Part shown: piece after piece, positions 52,101 to 63,527 of the stretch
Numbering within the stretch: position 1 is the first letter of the stretch
Layout: each line of letters begins with the position of its first letter
Source of the DNA: Nautilus pompilius
Lineage: Eukaryota; Mollusca; Cephalopoda; Nautilida; Nautilidae
Direction of reading: 5' to 3'
Assembly: GCA_018389105.1 (NCBI GenBank)
Contig: JACATO010002450.1
Span: 1,062,501 to 1,126,500 of the forward strand
DNA: 64,000 bases
The notes under the pieces: generated by a model
Seen by the model: only the letters and a program-made list of their open reading frames with translations
Told to the model about the DNA's origin: nothing
Database searches by the model: none
Translations under genes and position numbers: made by a program

Positions 52101-55100
52101 CATGCATGTGCACACAGATTTTCCTCAACAACAAACAGCAGAGTACAAGTAGTTTTTGTGGCAAATATCCCAAGAACTTTTGTGTAAACTTATGCTTGAG
52201 ATGAAAAGATGTCTTGCTCGCTGTATCATGTTATCAGCTAGTTAGTTGGCTCTGCAATGCCAGCGGACATTTGAGTAGTCAACTGACAAAGAAAAGTCTG
52301 CAGTTTAAATTGTATTCAACACATTCTCCAACTGCCATAACTAAATATTTTAATCCATATTTCTTTTCTTTTTTAACTCAAACTAAATTCTACATAATCA
52401 AGCATCTGCATGTTTCTAGCAATGAGGAAAAGAATCAGATTTTTCAAAGGCACATTCATATTTCTCTTTCTCTGGTAGAACCATTAAAATTAATTACCCA
52501 TATATTCAGTTACTTGAAAAAAAAACAAAAAAAACATGGTCCCAATTCATCTAGATGAATGAGAGAGTTTTGTATAGTTTTAGTCTCTATCAGCAATACT
52601 CAATAAACATTTAAAAAAAAGTTATCTGACTCTGAATTCAGTGTTGAGATACTCCAAATATATCTGATATTGTCTTACTTTAGTTTAAAATTTCACTTTA
52701 ATAGCAACAAAAAATATTAATATGTAAGATCAACTAATAAATATTGAACAATGTGATACTTCAGTACATTTTAGTTTTTCTTCTTTCAAGCATTTAAGAA
52801 ATGCAATTGTTTGTTGTTTACTCATAAAAATGTTTAATGTCAGGGTCAGGATAAAGCCATTAAGCTACTCTTAAAATTCTTTGTACATCATTATCATGCA
52901 GCAGCTGAAAAGTTGGAAGAGTCTGTTTACTCCTAGCACTGTTTTGACAGTAAAGTAATAAAATTTTTTGCACCAACTAATCTATGTAAATGATGTGGAG
53001 TCTTGCTGTCCTGTAAATGCTTGTATAAAGGTCTGAAACAAGCCAATTTAAAGATACTGGTCAGTCACACTTCACATAAAATCCAGATTTAAGAATTTTC
53101 AACTCAGTAGTTTTAAAATTTATATAAATCTAAATAATACTCTGAATAAAAAATTTGAAATGCTTCAATTCTTTATTATTAGAAAATTAGCAGATAATCA
53201 TTTCTTATGTAACTGTAGGACTATACTAAGTAGTGATTTCATGTAAATTTAGCTATGATTTCTGATATAAGTTGAAACTTGTGAATGCATATTAAATAAG
53301 TATAAAGAAGTTGCAATTTAAATTATTTATGTATATTTAAATGAGTTAAGTTGATTGTTTACTTTATCTGTAAAGTAAAAAATAAATAATAAAATCACTA
53401 AGTAATAGCATTGCTTCACAATGCTACCTGCTCAAATCCTACCTACAGGTAAGTTTAAAATCTAAATACTATAACATCAGCTGGTTCAAATGGTACCCAC
53501 AGAAAATTTTTATATAGTCTATCTGGATCATCTGGAACAAGTAAATATCTGAAATGGTCCACAACTGCCCATTAAAAATAATTTTGTGAAAATTTATATT
53601 AAAAATGAAACCTAATGCTAAGAGTTTCTTCAATTGAAAAATGATTAACAATAGATGTTTTAAGACAGGCTACCTTTAAATTTTAATGTCACTGAAAGAT
53701 GTAAGCAAACGTTTAAAATAAAATAAAATACTGATAAATAAACAAGATACTTGCCCTGTCACTGTCATAACATTTTTAGGCAAAAAAAAAAAAAAAAAAA
53801 CTAAATTAATTGTAAATTTAAATTTAACAGAAAGATAAAGCTTTCAGCTCTATCATGTATTAAAAATAAAAATCTGATTTAAGGAATAAATGACAGTTCC
53901 AAATGAAGTCAGATATTCTTTCATCAAATTGTATTACAAATAAACAAGTTAAAATATTGCATTTAAAAGGATACTGTTGAAAACACCATTCAAAGAAATA
54001 AATTGTATCAGAGTAACATCTTTCTCTATGTGGAATGCAAATAGTGGCACTTATGGACAAGATTAGGTGTACCACTGTTTCAGAGACCCCATATGGACAG
54101 AAAAATATCTGCTATAGATGTAAGAAAACATTTTGTGACTTGGCTTTAAAAAAAAAAGAAAAAAAACCACCTTATTTAATTAGTTTTCTGCAAACAGAAT
54201 CAGCCATATCATGTTTGTTTTTTTTTATATTCCAATGTAGAAATGAAAATTTGTGGCAACTCAGAACACCAGCTAGTGTGACACTGGAAATTATTTGTTG
54301 CAAATATAATGATGCACTACACTCCATCTTCCTTTAACATAATGGCCCAATCAGAATTTACCAAAATCTCTTGATAAAAGGCAAAGAAAAAAGGCACACA
54401 AACAAAAAAGAAACAGCACTGAAACTTGATATCAAAAGTCATGCTTAGAAATGTGAATATCCAAAATTCTAAGTTAATATGAATAAAATTAGTTTTTATC
54501 TCCAAAATCTCTCTTCTTTGGGAACAAATTTGAGCTGCTGCTTTTTTTCAATACAACACAAGTTCAGTGATAGAATCATTTTAACACTCATCATTTCCAA
54601 AAAGAAAAAGCGATGCCCAGGCATCCAAAAAAGATCAAGCTCAAATGCTATCACACTCATATTATCTTATTCTAATAGCATATGGTAAACAATGTTATTT
54701 ATATTGACAGAATGTTAAAAAAATTTAAATGTTTTTAAAATCTACCATTAGCTTAAATAAAATATCAGATATGCTCAAGCTTACTTACCAGTAGTTACAG
54801 TAAATTCAAAAATAATAATTAGTTTCAATCATTCCAAAATAAGCAAAGACAGGAGAGCACTTATTACTCCATAAAATTATATAGAAAAAATTATTCATAA
54901 AATCATTTTATCTTTTGGAATAAATAGTAGTAAAAGAGAGAATACAATGAAGAAAATGGCTGCCTTTCTCAAAAATATTACAATAAACTTATTGATATTC
55001 ATTACTATGAATAATTTTTTACTAGGGTTGTATGCATTGTTTATTCTTTATATGGAATGAAATTACACTGTACCAAATGTTTTCATTGTTTTTCTAAAAA

Positions 55101-56479
55101 TTATATAAGAATGGATTTAAAAATAAAAAAATTCTTTACTAATTTTCAATCATAATGGCATGGAAAATTTTAACAAATACCCACCCCAAACATTACTTTA
55201 GTGCTTTCTGACTGATGTACACTGACTGGGCATATGGTTAAGAGAAAAAAATAAAAGATTTACTGATATGTCCTTAAAAAGTAAAATAATTCTTTTCTTT
55301 GAGTAATTTCACAAGGTTGTTCAAAGATGAAATAAAAAAATCAGCTATTTAAACAAATGCCAAAATGAAAAGTAAATTAAAATTTAAAAAAAGCTTTAAA
55401 AGTGGTTTAGCAAAAAAGAAATCTACAGATAATTAAAAAAATTTTCCTTTCTGCATAAAGTGAATGCTAATATTTTTTCAATGTAGATATCTAGTATCAA
55501 TTTTTTTCAAGCAAACATATACCAATACTTTATAGGGCACCCTCCAAACTTAAACAATATCAGTGAAATAAACTAAACTGGACAAAATAAATTTTTAAAA
55601 AAGCCATGATTAACCATTGCTGAGATATGGAAACAGATTGTTTTTATAGCTACAAAAAAATCTTGCACTAGTACTAGCATGACACGACAACAGCGGTAAT
55701 GAAGCGGGCTCATACCACACTTTTCTTTTTGAAATCCATGTGCCTGCTTGTCTGATTGTTTTGAAGTATTAAGTTTAAAAAAATTACAATTTATTGAATT
55801 TGATTTTTTATTTCTTTAATAATTTTTTGTCATTGTTAAAACACTGAATCCTAGTATAACATGCATGCCATAATAAAAACATGGAAAGATGACTTGGCAT
55901 CAGCCATGAAAAGCAAACCCAATAATCCTAGGATTTTCGCTATGCTGACCCTTATATATATGGGTGTCTAGAAGGTAGAGTAATTAGTTATATTATAATT
56001 AAAAAAAAAAATGATTTAGATTCTGACAATGAGCCTAAAGGAAAATGTCATTTCAGTGGTAGTAATATATATATATTTTAAAATCTGCCAATAAAAAAAA
56101 AGGGAAAAGAAATATCAATTTTAATATTTTCTCTCTCATCTAACTGTCTATACCACAGAAACAATCTAGTTTTATTATGAATTTAGTGTACTGAATTATA
56201 ATTTATTTTTTTCCAAACCATCTCATTTATACATTCTTACTGCCATGTTCTTAACTATAAGGAAAAAATGATTAATATAAAGTAAAGTAAATAAATTACT
56301 TACATTGTATGGTATATTTTGATCATACGAGCATGTGGGGGTTGGATTGGAAAAATAAAGAATATCACAATCTATAAATGGAATAAGCAGAATAAATTCA
56401 ATGTGTTGTGTTTAAAATTGACACTGTAAAAGTGTATTGTTATTGTGTTTCTTATTATTATTTTCATAAAGTATTTGAT
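49156..56479 (-). other. Furin-like intron, nothing recognised
   Basis: AT-rich intron. Contains CA (51771-51786) and GA (52066-52090) microsatellite stretches and long A runs (53783-53800). Open frames at 50477-50740 and 52214-52558 (plus) are low-complexity. A short GC-richer patch at 55675-55745 was not identified. Confidence 0.55.
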
Positions 56480-56880
56480 ATTTGATACAATTTTACAGAA
56501 ATGTCTGGTAGAAAAATTTAATGCTTTGGTATCATCAGTGGTAACCTTTTGTTGTGGATCAATAATTATTTATATATCAGAATCGTTTCCAAGACCACTG
56601 TCTAAAGTTTTGATGGCCACCAGAAGGGTACTTCAAGGTTCAGTTCTTGAACATTCATTTTTCAAATACATTTATATGATACTGGTATTGGGGTATCTAA
56701 TAATATGAAATTTGCTGATTATACCAAACTATATTGCAGGGCTAATAATAGTCATGATAGTAACTTTACAATCTGATTTAAATCATTTAGAAAATTGGTA
56801 TAATAAATGGCAAATGAAATTTAATGTTTTCAAGTGCAAGTATCTTAGACTCAAAATGCTGAAATAAACTATTCATATTA
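56480..56880 (+). mobile_element. LINE reverse-transcriptase fragment
   Basis: Plus-strand reading across frames gives RRVLQGSVLEHSFFKYIYMI, then DTGIGVSNNMKFADYTKLYC, LQSDLNHLENWYNKWQMKFN and VFKCKYL. These are the conserved reverse-transcriptase blocks of Jockey/CR1-type LINEs: GVPQGSVLGPxLFxxYINDL, KFADDTKL, LxxDLxxLxxWxxxWxMxFNxxKC. The catalytic FADD is FADY here. The fragment is about 400 bp, with neither 5' ORF nor 3' tail recognised. It is dead and old. Confidence 0.85.
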
Positions 56881-57236
56881 AGTAGTTAACGTTACCATTA
56901 CAACATTAGTGAATAAAATGTTATAGATAGTATCTTAAAAATACAGCAGTAATGCACAAATGTCTCTCAAAGCCAATAGGTTCTTTAATTGCATAGTCTT
57001 AGTTACAAAGAAACTTTGGTTGCAAAGTTTAACCTAAAGATGTTTTTGAGGGGACTTCATTGAGCTATTCAAAATTCTTTCTGGTAAGGAGCATGTAATT
57101 TTTAAGTTTTTTTTTAATATCAGTACGGTAAACTCTGTAAATAATGGCACACCTCAGGGAATCAGGGATGCCGCTATATCAAATATTCTGTTATATGGAA
57201 TGCCCATATAAGTAAGGCTTAAGGCAGATGTAAATA

Positions 57237-58799
57237 CAGCGATGTGCAAAAGTCTTGCATAAAAATGACTAGACTTAGAAAATGAGTTATTTTGAAGAAA
57301 TTAGTAACTATTGTATGTTTTCTGTTTTAATTGAAAGGTATCGGTGGCTTTAAACGGTTTATAACAGTAAGATCCATTTTGTAATTGCAGAGTCAAAATT
57401 TAAATATTAATAAAATAATTTGCATGAAATTGGCGTGTGCAAAAGTGTTGCATAAACTACAAAAAATTAGAATATATATTTTGTGCTATAATAGTTTAGG
57501 ATAGTAGAATAATAAATATGAAAAACTGTCATTTTCCACTATTCTGATTCATTTTTGTTCAATATGGTGATGCCGAGAGCCCGATATTTGACACCCGAAC
57601 AGCGGGCCACAATTGTTTGCATGAAAGAAGATGGTGAAACTGGGTGGGTAATTGCGGATTGTATCAGTTGCAATCAGTTGACGATATCTTGCATCCTGAA
57701 ATGTTGGAAAGCCGATGGGAGCCTAATTTTGAAATGCAGAGCCGGCAGACCAATTCTGCACTTCCACCGACATCCAGACGCCTTGTCAAGGCACCATGGG
57801 ATCCAGTTGACCTCGTGCACCATCAGAGTGTTTGATCCACATGGGACTGTTCGGGTGATCGGCACAGAAGCCGTTCATCATTCTGGACAATCATAGAAAG
57901 CGACTGCAGTGGGCTCGCGACCATCTCCATTGGACCGTGGCCCAGTGGTCCTAAGTGTTGTTTTTGCGACAAAAGCAAGTTCGTGAGTGTCCACTCGGTG
58001 GGTCGGGTGTACGTTTGGCGATTGGTGTGCGAAAAATACCATCCTAGTTGCACTCGACCGACTCTGCAAGCAGGGGGAGATTCGGCCATGGTTTGGGGCT
58101 GCTTTCAATCGTCTGGTGTCGGTCCGTTGCATCACGTGGAGGGTCAAATGAATGCTCATGACTATGCTAAGATAGTCTCGGACATTGTCAAACTGTATAT
58201 GTGAGACCACATGCCCCTGACGGCCATCTATCAGCAGGACAATGCCCCCATCCACACAGCTAGGTGTGACAAGGCCTTGATGGCAGAGTTGCGAATCCCC
58301 CTCCTCAACTGGCCGGCTCAAAGCCCAGATCTCAATCCCATCAAAAACATTTGGCACTCGATTAAACTCAGTGTTAGTGCCAAAAAATCGATTTGAAACG
58401 GAAAATCAAGGAAGCCTGGTTGGAGTTCAGTAGTGACAATTGTCAGTGTTTGGTAACCAGCATGCCTCGTCGTTGTGAACAAGTTATTAAGAATTTCGGA
58501 TATTCTACTCATTACTGATAGATCTGATCACTTTCTGCATAATTGGAATTGAATCTGAATTGATTAGATAGATATCTGGATTTTATGCAACACTTTTGCA
58601 CACGTTGATTTGATGCAAATGATTTTCTAAAAATTATAACTTTTCTTACAATGAAACAAAATGCTTGATATTATTGGAATAGATGCACAACAGTAATATA
58701 GAAATACTTTAATGAATAAGATTTGATAACTGCTTTCGACAAAATGCAAGCTAATTTACAGGAAAAATTATTTTTATGCAAGACTTTTGCACACCGCTG
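57237..58799 (+). mobile_element. Nearly complete Tc1-like transposon with IR/DR ends
   Basis: Terminal inverted repeats start CAGCGATGTGCAAAAGTCTT (57237) and, on the complement, CAGCGGTGTGCAAAAGTCTT (58799). TA flanks both ends (57235-57236, 58800-58801). Each end has a second, inner copy of the motif (GTGTGCAAAAGTGTTGCATA at 57435; its complement ending at 58603), about 195 bp inside the outer one. Each arm is therefore about 220 bp with two direct repeats: the IR/DR layout known from Sleeping Beauty-like Tc1 elements. The transposase gene lies between the arms. Inserted into MITE copy B. Confidence 0.93.
57564..58518 (+). pseudogene. Tc1-like transposase, inactivated
   Basis: Opens MVMPRARYLTPEQRATIVCM at 57564 and ends near HYRSDHF at about 58518. 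The N-terminal HTH is followed by ILKCWKADGS and a GRP hook (CRAGRPI). A central region with a frame change precedes CDKSKFVSVHSVGRVYVWR, then GDSAMVWGCFQSSGVGPLHH, MNAHDYAKIV, YQQDNAPIHTARCDKALM and NWPAQSPDLNPIKNIW. The first Asp (CDKS, normally SDES) and the second (QQDNAP) are present. The residue 34 positions after the spacing expected for DD34E is Lys instead of Glu. There are also several in-frame stops and at least two frame shifts, so the copy is dead although its ends are intact. Confidence 0.9.
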
Positions 58800-59409
58800 T
58801 AAGTAGAATATAAAACAGACGTGTGTGCTGCCAGTTTAATCAAAATATTCAAAAGCACATTTACATCAAGTTGCATACGGAAAATACACGCAACTAAAAC
58901 ATGATCCACTTTTTAAAAAAATATACACAAGTTATATAGAACATACGCATGAATAAAACAATGTTTTTAAAATGTATGTACAACACATTTTACTTCTCTT
59001 GTTACCTCTTGCTCCTCTGGCGTTGTTTCAATTGCTGCATCAGGAGAACGATCGAGTGAAGAAGTTGATGGAACACATTTTTGTGATTTCTCAATTGCTT
59101 TTTTGGAAAGTTTACGAATATCGCCCTGTATAAAGCATGCATAACTTCTTGCACACCTTTTTCTAATTTCTTGTCTATTTAAATTTTACTGTAGTCCTCC
59201 TCTGTTTTTCTTCAGTACTTGCTTTGTCAAATTTAGGAGCTATTGTTGAGGGGGGTAAAAGTTATCATATGATAAATGATGAGATAAATGAGCTATGCGC
59301 ACTTCCAAGATGGAGACTGTAAACAAACTTAAGTTGGTTGCCGTGTCTACTGCCAGAGCTGTGACATATGCCATTAGATAGAGTGCTGCTATATCCAGAG
59401 TTTAATGTA

Positions 59410-60753
59410 GTATGCCATATAATTAGGGATCATAAATGCAAATAATTTCTTTTATTGCCTACCAAAAATGATTTTTCCGAGCCGAGAAATTTGTGCAGAC
59501 AGTAAATTTTTAAATAGGTTTGATTTTCAAATTTGAGAAAGTGAGAGAACTATAATTTTTTTTTTTTAATTCATGCCTCGCTGACTTTCTGCATCTATAG
59601 CAAGGAAATGCTACACAGAAGACCAGAGATGGCAGATAACTGGAATGAAAACTGCACACCACTCCACCATCATCAAATCTGGCTACTAACCATTGTTGTC
59701 AAAGCCTATAACAGATGTCCCCATAAAATACATACATCCTTTAGCCTATGCCAATCACTTGAGAAACCTTTAGAGAGAAACAGTAGCAATGAAAAAAGAA
59801 ACTATGACTTTGGTTACTCTGTTCCTTTGTGAAACATCTGTTTATCAGATGGCTATAAGCTAGCTATCCAGTGGAATCTGTGAACGTGGAGATACTGATT
59901 CAACTAAAGTTCATTTCTCCAACACTTCGATGGTAAATGAAAGTTTGGAAACACAGAACAAGCTCAAAATTAACAAAATACTGCTGTAACTGTTGCTTTT
60001 GCTGGTGAATTTGTCATGGTCTATGGATGTGTACCTTATGGCTTAAAGCTTTATCTTGCCTGAAACCCATTAGGAACTCATGAGGAATTCCTCTGTATAA
60101 GGAGATACTACTTTTCATACTGATGTTACATCACAATTGCATCTTGAACATTATGGCACTCACATGCATCATAAATATTTTTACTAATACCATGTTTTTT
60201 TACAACAGAAAATAAACAAATATCATCTATTCCTTTCTAAAATATCAGTATGCATTTTATGACATCAGTAGTTCTGCAAGAAATTTGTAAAGCTTTGTTT
60301 GCAATGAAAAAATTCAACAAGGAAGGAAAATCTTACTCCTAACAAGATAAAAATTAGATTGACAATAGAACCAATGAAATACAATCCACACTCAATATCT
60401 GATTTTTTTCCCTGGATTTTGAAGGACAAGTTGGTGTACTCTATAAAACCAAGAAATATTGAAATGAAACAGGTAGTTATTTGCATGTGCATACAAAAGT
60501 ATCAGTACAGAAATGTGCAGTGAAGTCTTCTCACTCCTCTACTCAAAACTCCAATGTTGAACTACACTTTTTGGAATATAAGCATTGTACTGAAGGCAAA
60601 AATAGAAAAGCAAAGATTTTATTCTGTTAAAGTATTACTGTGTATACAATTTTTGTGGCACCTCAGATTCTTGTCTGCATTATATTTGTAATTATTTTTT
60701 GTGTGATTAATCAGTACAAATTTAATCCAGCAATATGTAATTTAAATACTCAC
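59410..60753 (-). other. Furin-like intron, nothing recognised
   Basis: A moderately less AT-rich stretch (59570-60130) holds the 74-codon plus frame 59608-59832 with no recognisable domain. The rest is AT-rich up to the donor of the prodomain exon. Confidence 0.5.
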
Positions 60754-60852
60754 ATTTTTTTCCTTTTCTAAGCCATACTGGTGTGACATACTGGGATATA
60801 TAGACCTTTTTGCTACTTTTCTGTGTTGAAAATGATAATAGTCAGGCATTAT
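60754..60852 (-). CDS. Furin-like exon: second half of prodomain with internal cleavage site
   Basis: A 99-bp exon encoding 33 residues, IMPDYYHFQHRK then VAKRSIYPSM and so on to EKEKN. A TTTTTTTTCAG acceptor precedes it and a GTGAGT donor follows, both phase 0. The stretch DYYHFQHRKVAKRS aligns with furin DYYHFWHRGVTKRS. In human furin this carries the pH-sensing His69 and the secondary autocleavage site after Arg75; both the His (HRKVAKR) and the Arg (VAKR, then S) are present here. Between KRS and the next exon there are 16 residues, the same spacing as in human furin, so direct splicing to the 36.5-kb exon is the expected main form. A possible internal donor, GTATGT (complement of 60786-60791), lies inside the exon. 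Confidence 0.9.
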
Positions 60853-61034
60853 CTGAAAAAAAAAAAAAAATTCTATATATATATATTTAGAATGTAGTAA
60901 TGTTACCTAGGGAGGGGGAGAAATCAAATCAAATCTTGCTTTATTAAAAAAAAAAACAATTCAGCAGACAAATGTTATAATACACCTTTCAACAAAATAT
61001 GTAATTTAAAACCCAAAGAGATGTATGTTATTAA

Positions 61035-62030
61035 GTTAATTACTATATTTTCTGACATAACATGTAAATTCTTCAAACCTTACCACCCTTGGATATCCAA
61101 ACTTTGACTTATACTCCAAATCATCTTATCTATGGATAAAGCCATTAAAATTGTTTTTATTAAAAAATGGCAATATTATTTTCTGAAATTGAAATTGTTA
61201 ATTTGAAACAGACTACAGAAATTACTGCTTGAGATGTTTGTTAACTGGTTGGGCAATTCACTGTTTATTTGCATACTGAAGCATAAAAAAATATCCAATC
61301 AATAACGAACATGTACTCACTAATTATGTTTTATCTATCCTTTTCAATCCTAATTTTATGTATAAATAACACCCAACAAATTCTCTACCTCACCACACAA
61401 TTCTGTCTGTAAAGTCACAAGTTGTACAAGGAAGCTTTTAAGCTATAGTGGTTAAGTTCACTGTGGTAACATGGTTGCACACAGGAAATATGACAACAAC
61501 TAAAAATGTAATAGGGACTGCCATAACGCAAAAGATGTATTATAGACTACAAAGAAAACCAATAATGCAAATCATAGCTAAAGAGCTAGGTACTAACACT
61601 GAAGATGAATTAGCACACATTCCATCAACCTAACACAGCTGTGTGGTGGATCTAGTACTGTACAGCTAAGACTCAAGAACTTTGCATTAGGCAGCTCACA
61701 ACTTTGATAAACAAACTCAAAATCAGATAAAAGTTTTGAAAATAGATAAAAATTGTATATTAAACAGCCAAATATGACAGTTTTAAGTAGGCAATTCAAC
61801 ATAGCGCAAATGACACATGACCACTGATGTCATGCAGTGACCAAAAATAAACACCAAGTCTTTTCCAGAACCAATATTATCATCTACAGTCTATTTCAAA
61901 TCTCTTTCCATGTTAACAAACATATTTAAAAACTATTTCATTACCCTATTTTTCCAGATGATTGTCCCACAAAATAGTTCAATGTGTGCAAAAAAGCTCA
62001 TTAATAATCATGAGCCTGAAAGAACTGTTA
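61035..62030 (+). mobile_element. pogo/Jrk-like DNA transposon relic, copy 2
   Basis: The left end near 61035 reads TACTATATTTTCTGACATAA, with ACTTATACTCCAAATC further in; both blocks match the terminus of copy 1 on its minus strand. Plus-strand coding remains include YKEAFKL (61421), HGCTQ, KKTNNANHS and EDELAHI, the CENP-B-type HTH pattern, spread over three frames. The stretch AAGTAGGCAATTCAACATAG (61785-61804) and GTCATGCAGTGACC that follows is shared with copy 1. A further block with TTTATACTCC and ACTTATCTATGAATG (62118-62150) resembles the terminus again in direct orientation, so fragments of a second element may adjoin. Old and broken. Confidence 0.6.
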
Positions 62031-63527
62031 ATAGCAATGCTATGCAACGTTATTAAAAATTTAACACATTGTTCTGAATGGGTGAAAGTTTGTCTGATTA
62101 CAGTAGATGATCTTACCTTGTTTTATACTCCATATCAACTTATCTATGAATGAAAAACAGAAAAATGAAACAATTAGCTAATATGACTTACACTTCATAC
62201 TAACTTATTCTCTGAAAAGTATGGCATTTCTCATGGGGGTTAAAAAATGAAAAAAATAATTGATTCATTTAAAGTTACCAAGCCATGACAAACGCAGTGA
62301 AAGAAAGCCATAAGAAACCTTCAGGCAGCTAAATCAATCTCTACTTGCTCTTCAGTTCATTGTTAAATATGCCTATATCCATAATCTTCAAAGTTGGCAA
62401 ACTAATGACCACCACCAAAAATTAACCTTGTACAAGTTGGCCCAGTCATATCATTTGCACAAACTGCTACACGAGGATTCAACATCTGCAAGATTGCTTT
62501 TGCATGGCATCAGAGATGACAATATCAAAAGATACGAGTGATGCTGAAATACACAAAAATAATTACTGACAACTCTGCTCCCATTAGACACTGCCAATCC
62601 ATTACAATGGATAATCATATTTAGCCCTAAACCCAAATGTCAGTAGCTTCTTAGAGTCCACATAACAATGGCACAATAGAATCAACAGATGTGGAGAGAG
62701 AGAGATGCTATAACAACTGTCCAAGTTCACTCTGCATTTAATGGGAAAAGTAATGTGGGTGTGGTTAGCATCAGTGATAGCCACTTAACTGCTTTTTCTA
62801 ATGTAGAGGGTACCACAGCATTGCTAAAACATCCATATGGATTAGGGTGGAAACATGCACAAAATGATTTTTTTTTAAAGATAGCATTCTTGCATGTTGA
62901 CTGTGGTTATAGTTCTGCACATACACAGAATGTAATAATGGTTCACTTTTCAATATTAAGTTGAGTTGTTACAATAAGACAATATGCTATTAAAAAACAA
63001 AGTTAAAAATGTTACACAAATATAAAATACACTCAGTAGTTTACATAAATAAGGCATGGTATAACTTTTTTTTTGTTTTTAAATTAACATTCACACATTC
63101 TATTGACACAAATTTCTGTTGGCACTGTTAATTTAAGTGAAACTCCTGAGTAACAACAGCATTTTAGAAATGAACATTCATCTTCATCGCACTCCAATAT
63201 TACAAGAACCAAGCTGGGAAACAACAACCCTCCTATGTAGAAAAAAGTAAATAGATAATCACAATATTAATAAACTAGTTTGATGTCAGAAGTTCAGATA
63301 ATTTGCCTAAGATGTATTCTGGTGATTTAGAATATTAGTAGTCTTAGAAGAATCAATATATCATTTAAAAAAAAAAATTCTGAAGATAAATCATTAATCC
63401 CTGCTTGCTCCACATGTACCATCTTCTGTCACTAACAAAAAGTTCAAAATGCAAAAGTAATTTTAACATTTTACAATTTTATACCTTCAAAATCAGTCAC
63501 AAAAGTTTTCAATATGTATTTGTTAAT
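62031..63527. other. Upstream furin-like intron, unclassified repeat-like DNA
   Basis: Includes the additional terminus-like fragment near 62118-62240 and a more balanced stretch (62290-62960) with a 91-codon plus frame (62689-62964) of unknown nature. No signal-peptide exon for the convertase was found. Confidence 0.4.

Larger units (their letters stand above)
57126..59407 (-). mobile_element. pogo/Tigger-like MITE, copy B (inverted, split by a Tc1 element)
   Basis: Reverse-orientation copy of 25136-25894, flanked by TA (57124-57125 and 59408-59409). The two halves, 57126-57236 and 58800-59407, are separated by a 1563-bp Tc1 element. Joined across the insertion, they match copy A base for base around the junction (GATGTAAATAAGTAG). 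The copy lacks 41 bp present in copy A, between two GCATGCT repeats (near 59136-59142). Divergence from copy A looks modest in the larger half and greater near the 57.1-kb end. Confidence 0.85.
17561..60852 (-). other. Furin-type proprotein convertase gene, partial (three exons seen)
   Basis: Minus-strand gene span covering exons 60852-60754, 36599-36510 and 17689-17561. All three exons start and end in phase 0, so they join without a frame change to give 106 residues that align through furin from the DYYHF segment of the prodomain to the catalytic-Asp strand. The family cleaves secretory cargo after multibasic RxxR sites in the trans-Golgi network. The introns are about 24.15 kb and 18.82 kb and are filled with transposon relics. 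No exon carrying the signal peptide, the catalytic His (HGTRCAGE) or the Ser block was found, so the gene continues past both window edges. NRGNGLDMNV is closer to my memory of arthropod furin-1 than to PC1, PC2 or PC7. PC5/PACE4 are the next best alternatives. Paralogue identity cannot be settled from 106 residues. Confidence 0.9.

Noticed and set aside
62440-62640. Short plus-strand translation (GIRDDNIKR) that recalls a motif in gag-like proteins of LTR elements
   Set aside because: The resemblance covers only about nine residues, no neighbouring protease, reverse transcriptase or LTR was seen, and chance is likely. Not called as a fossil.
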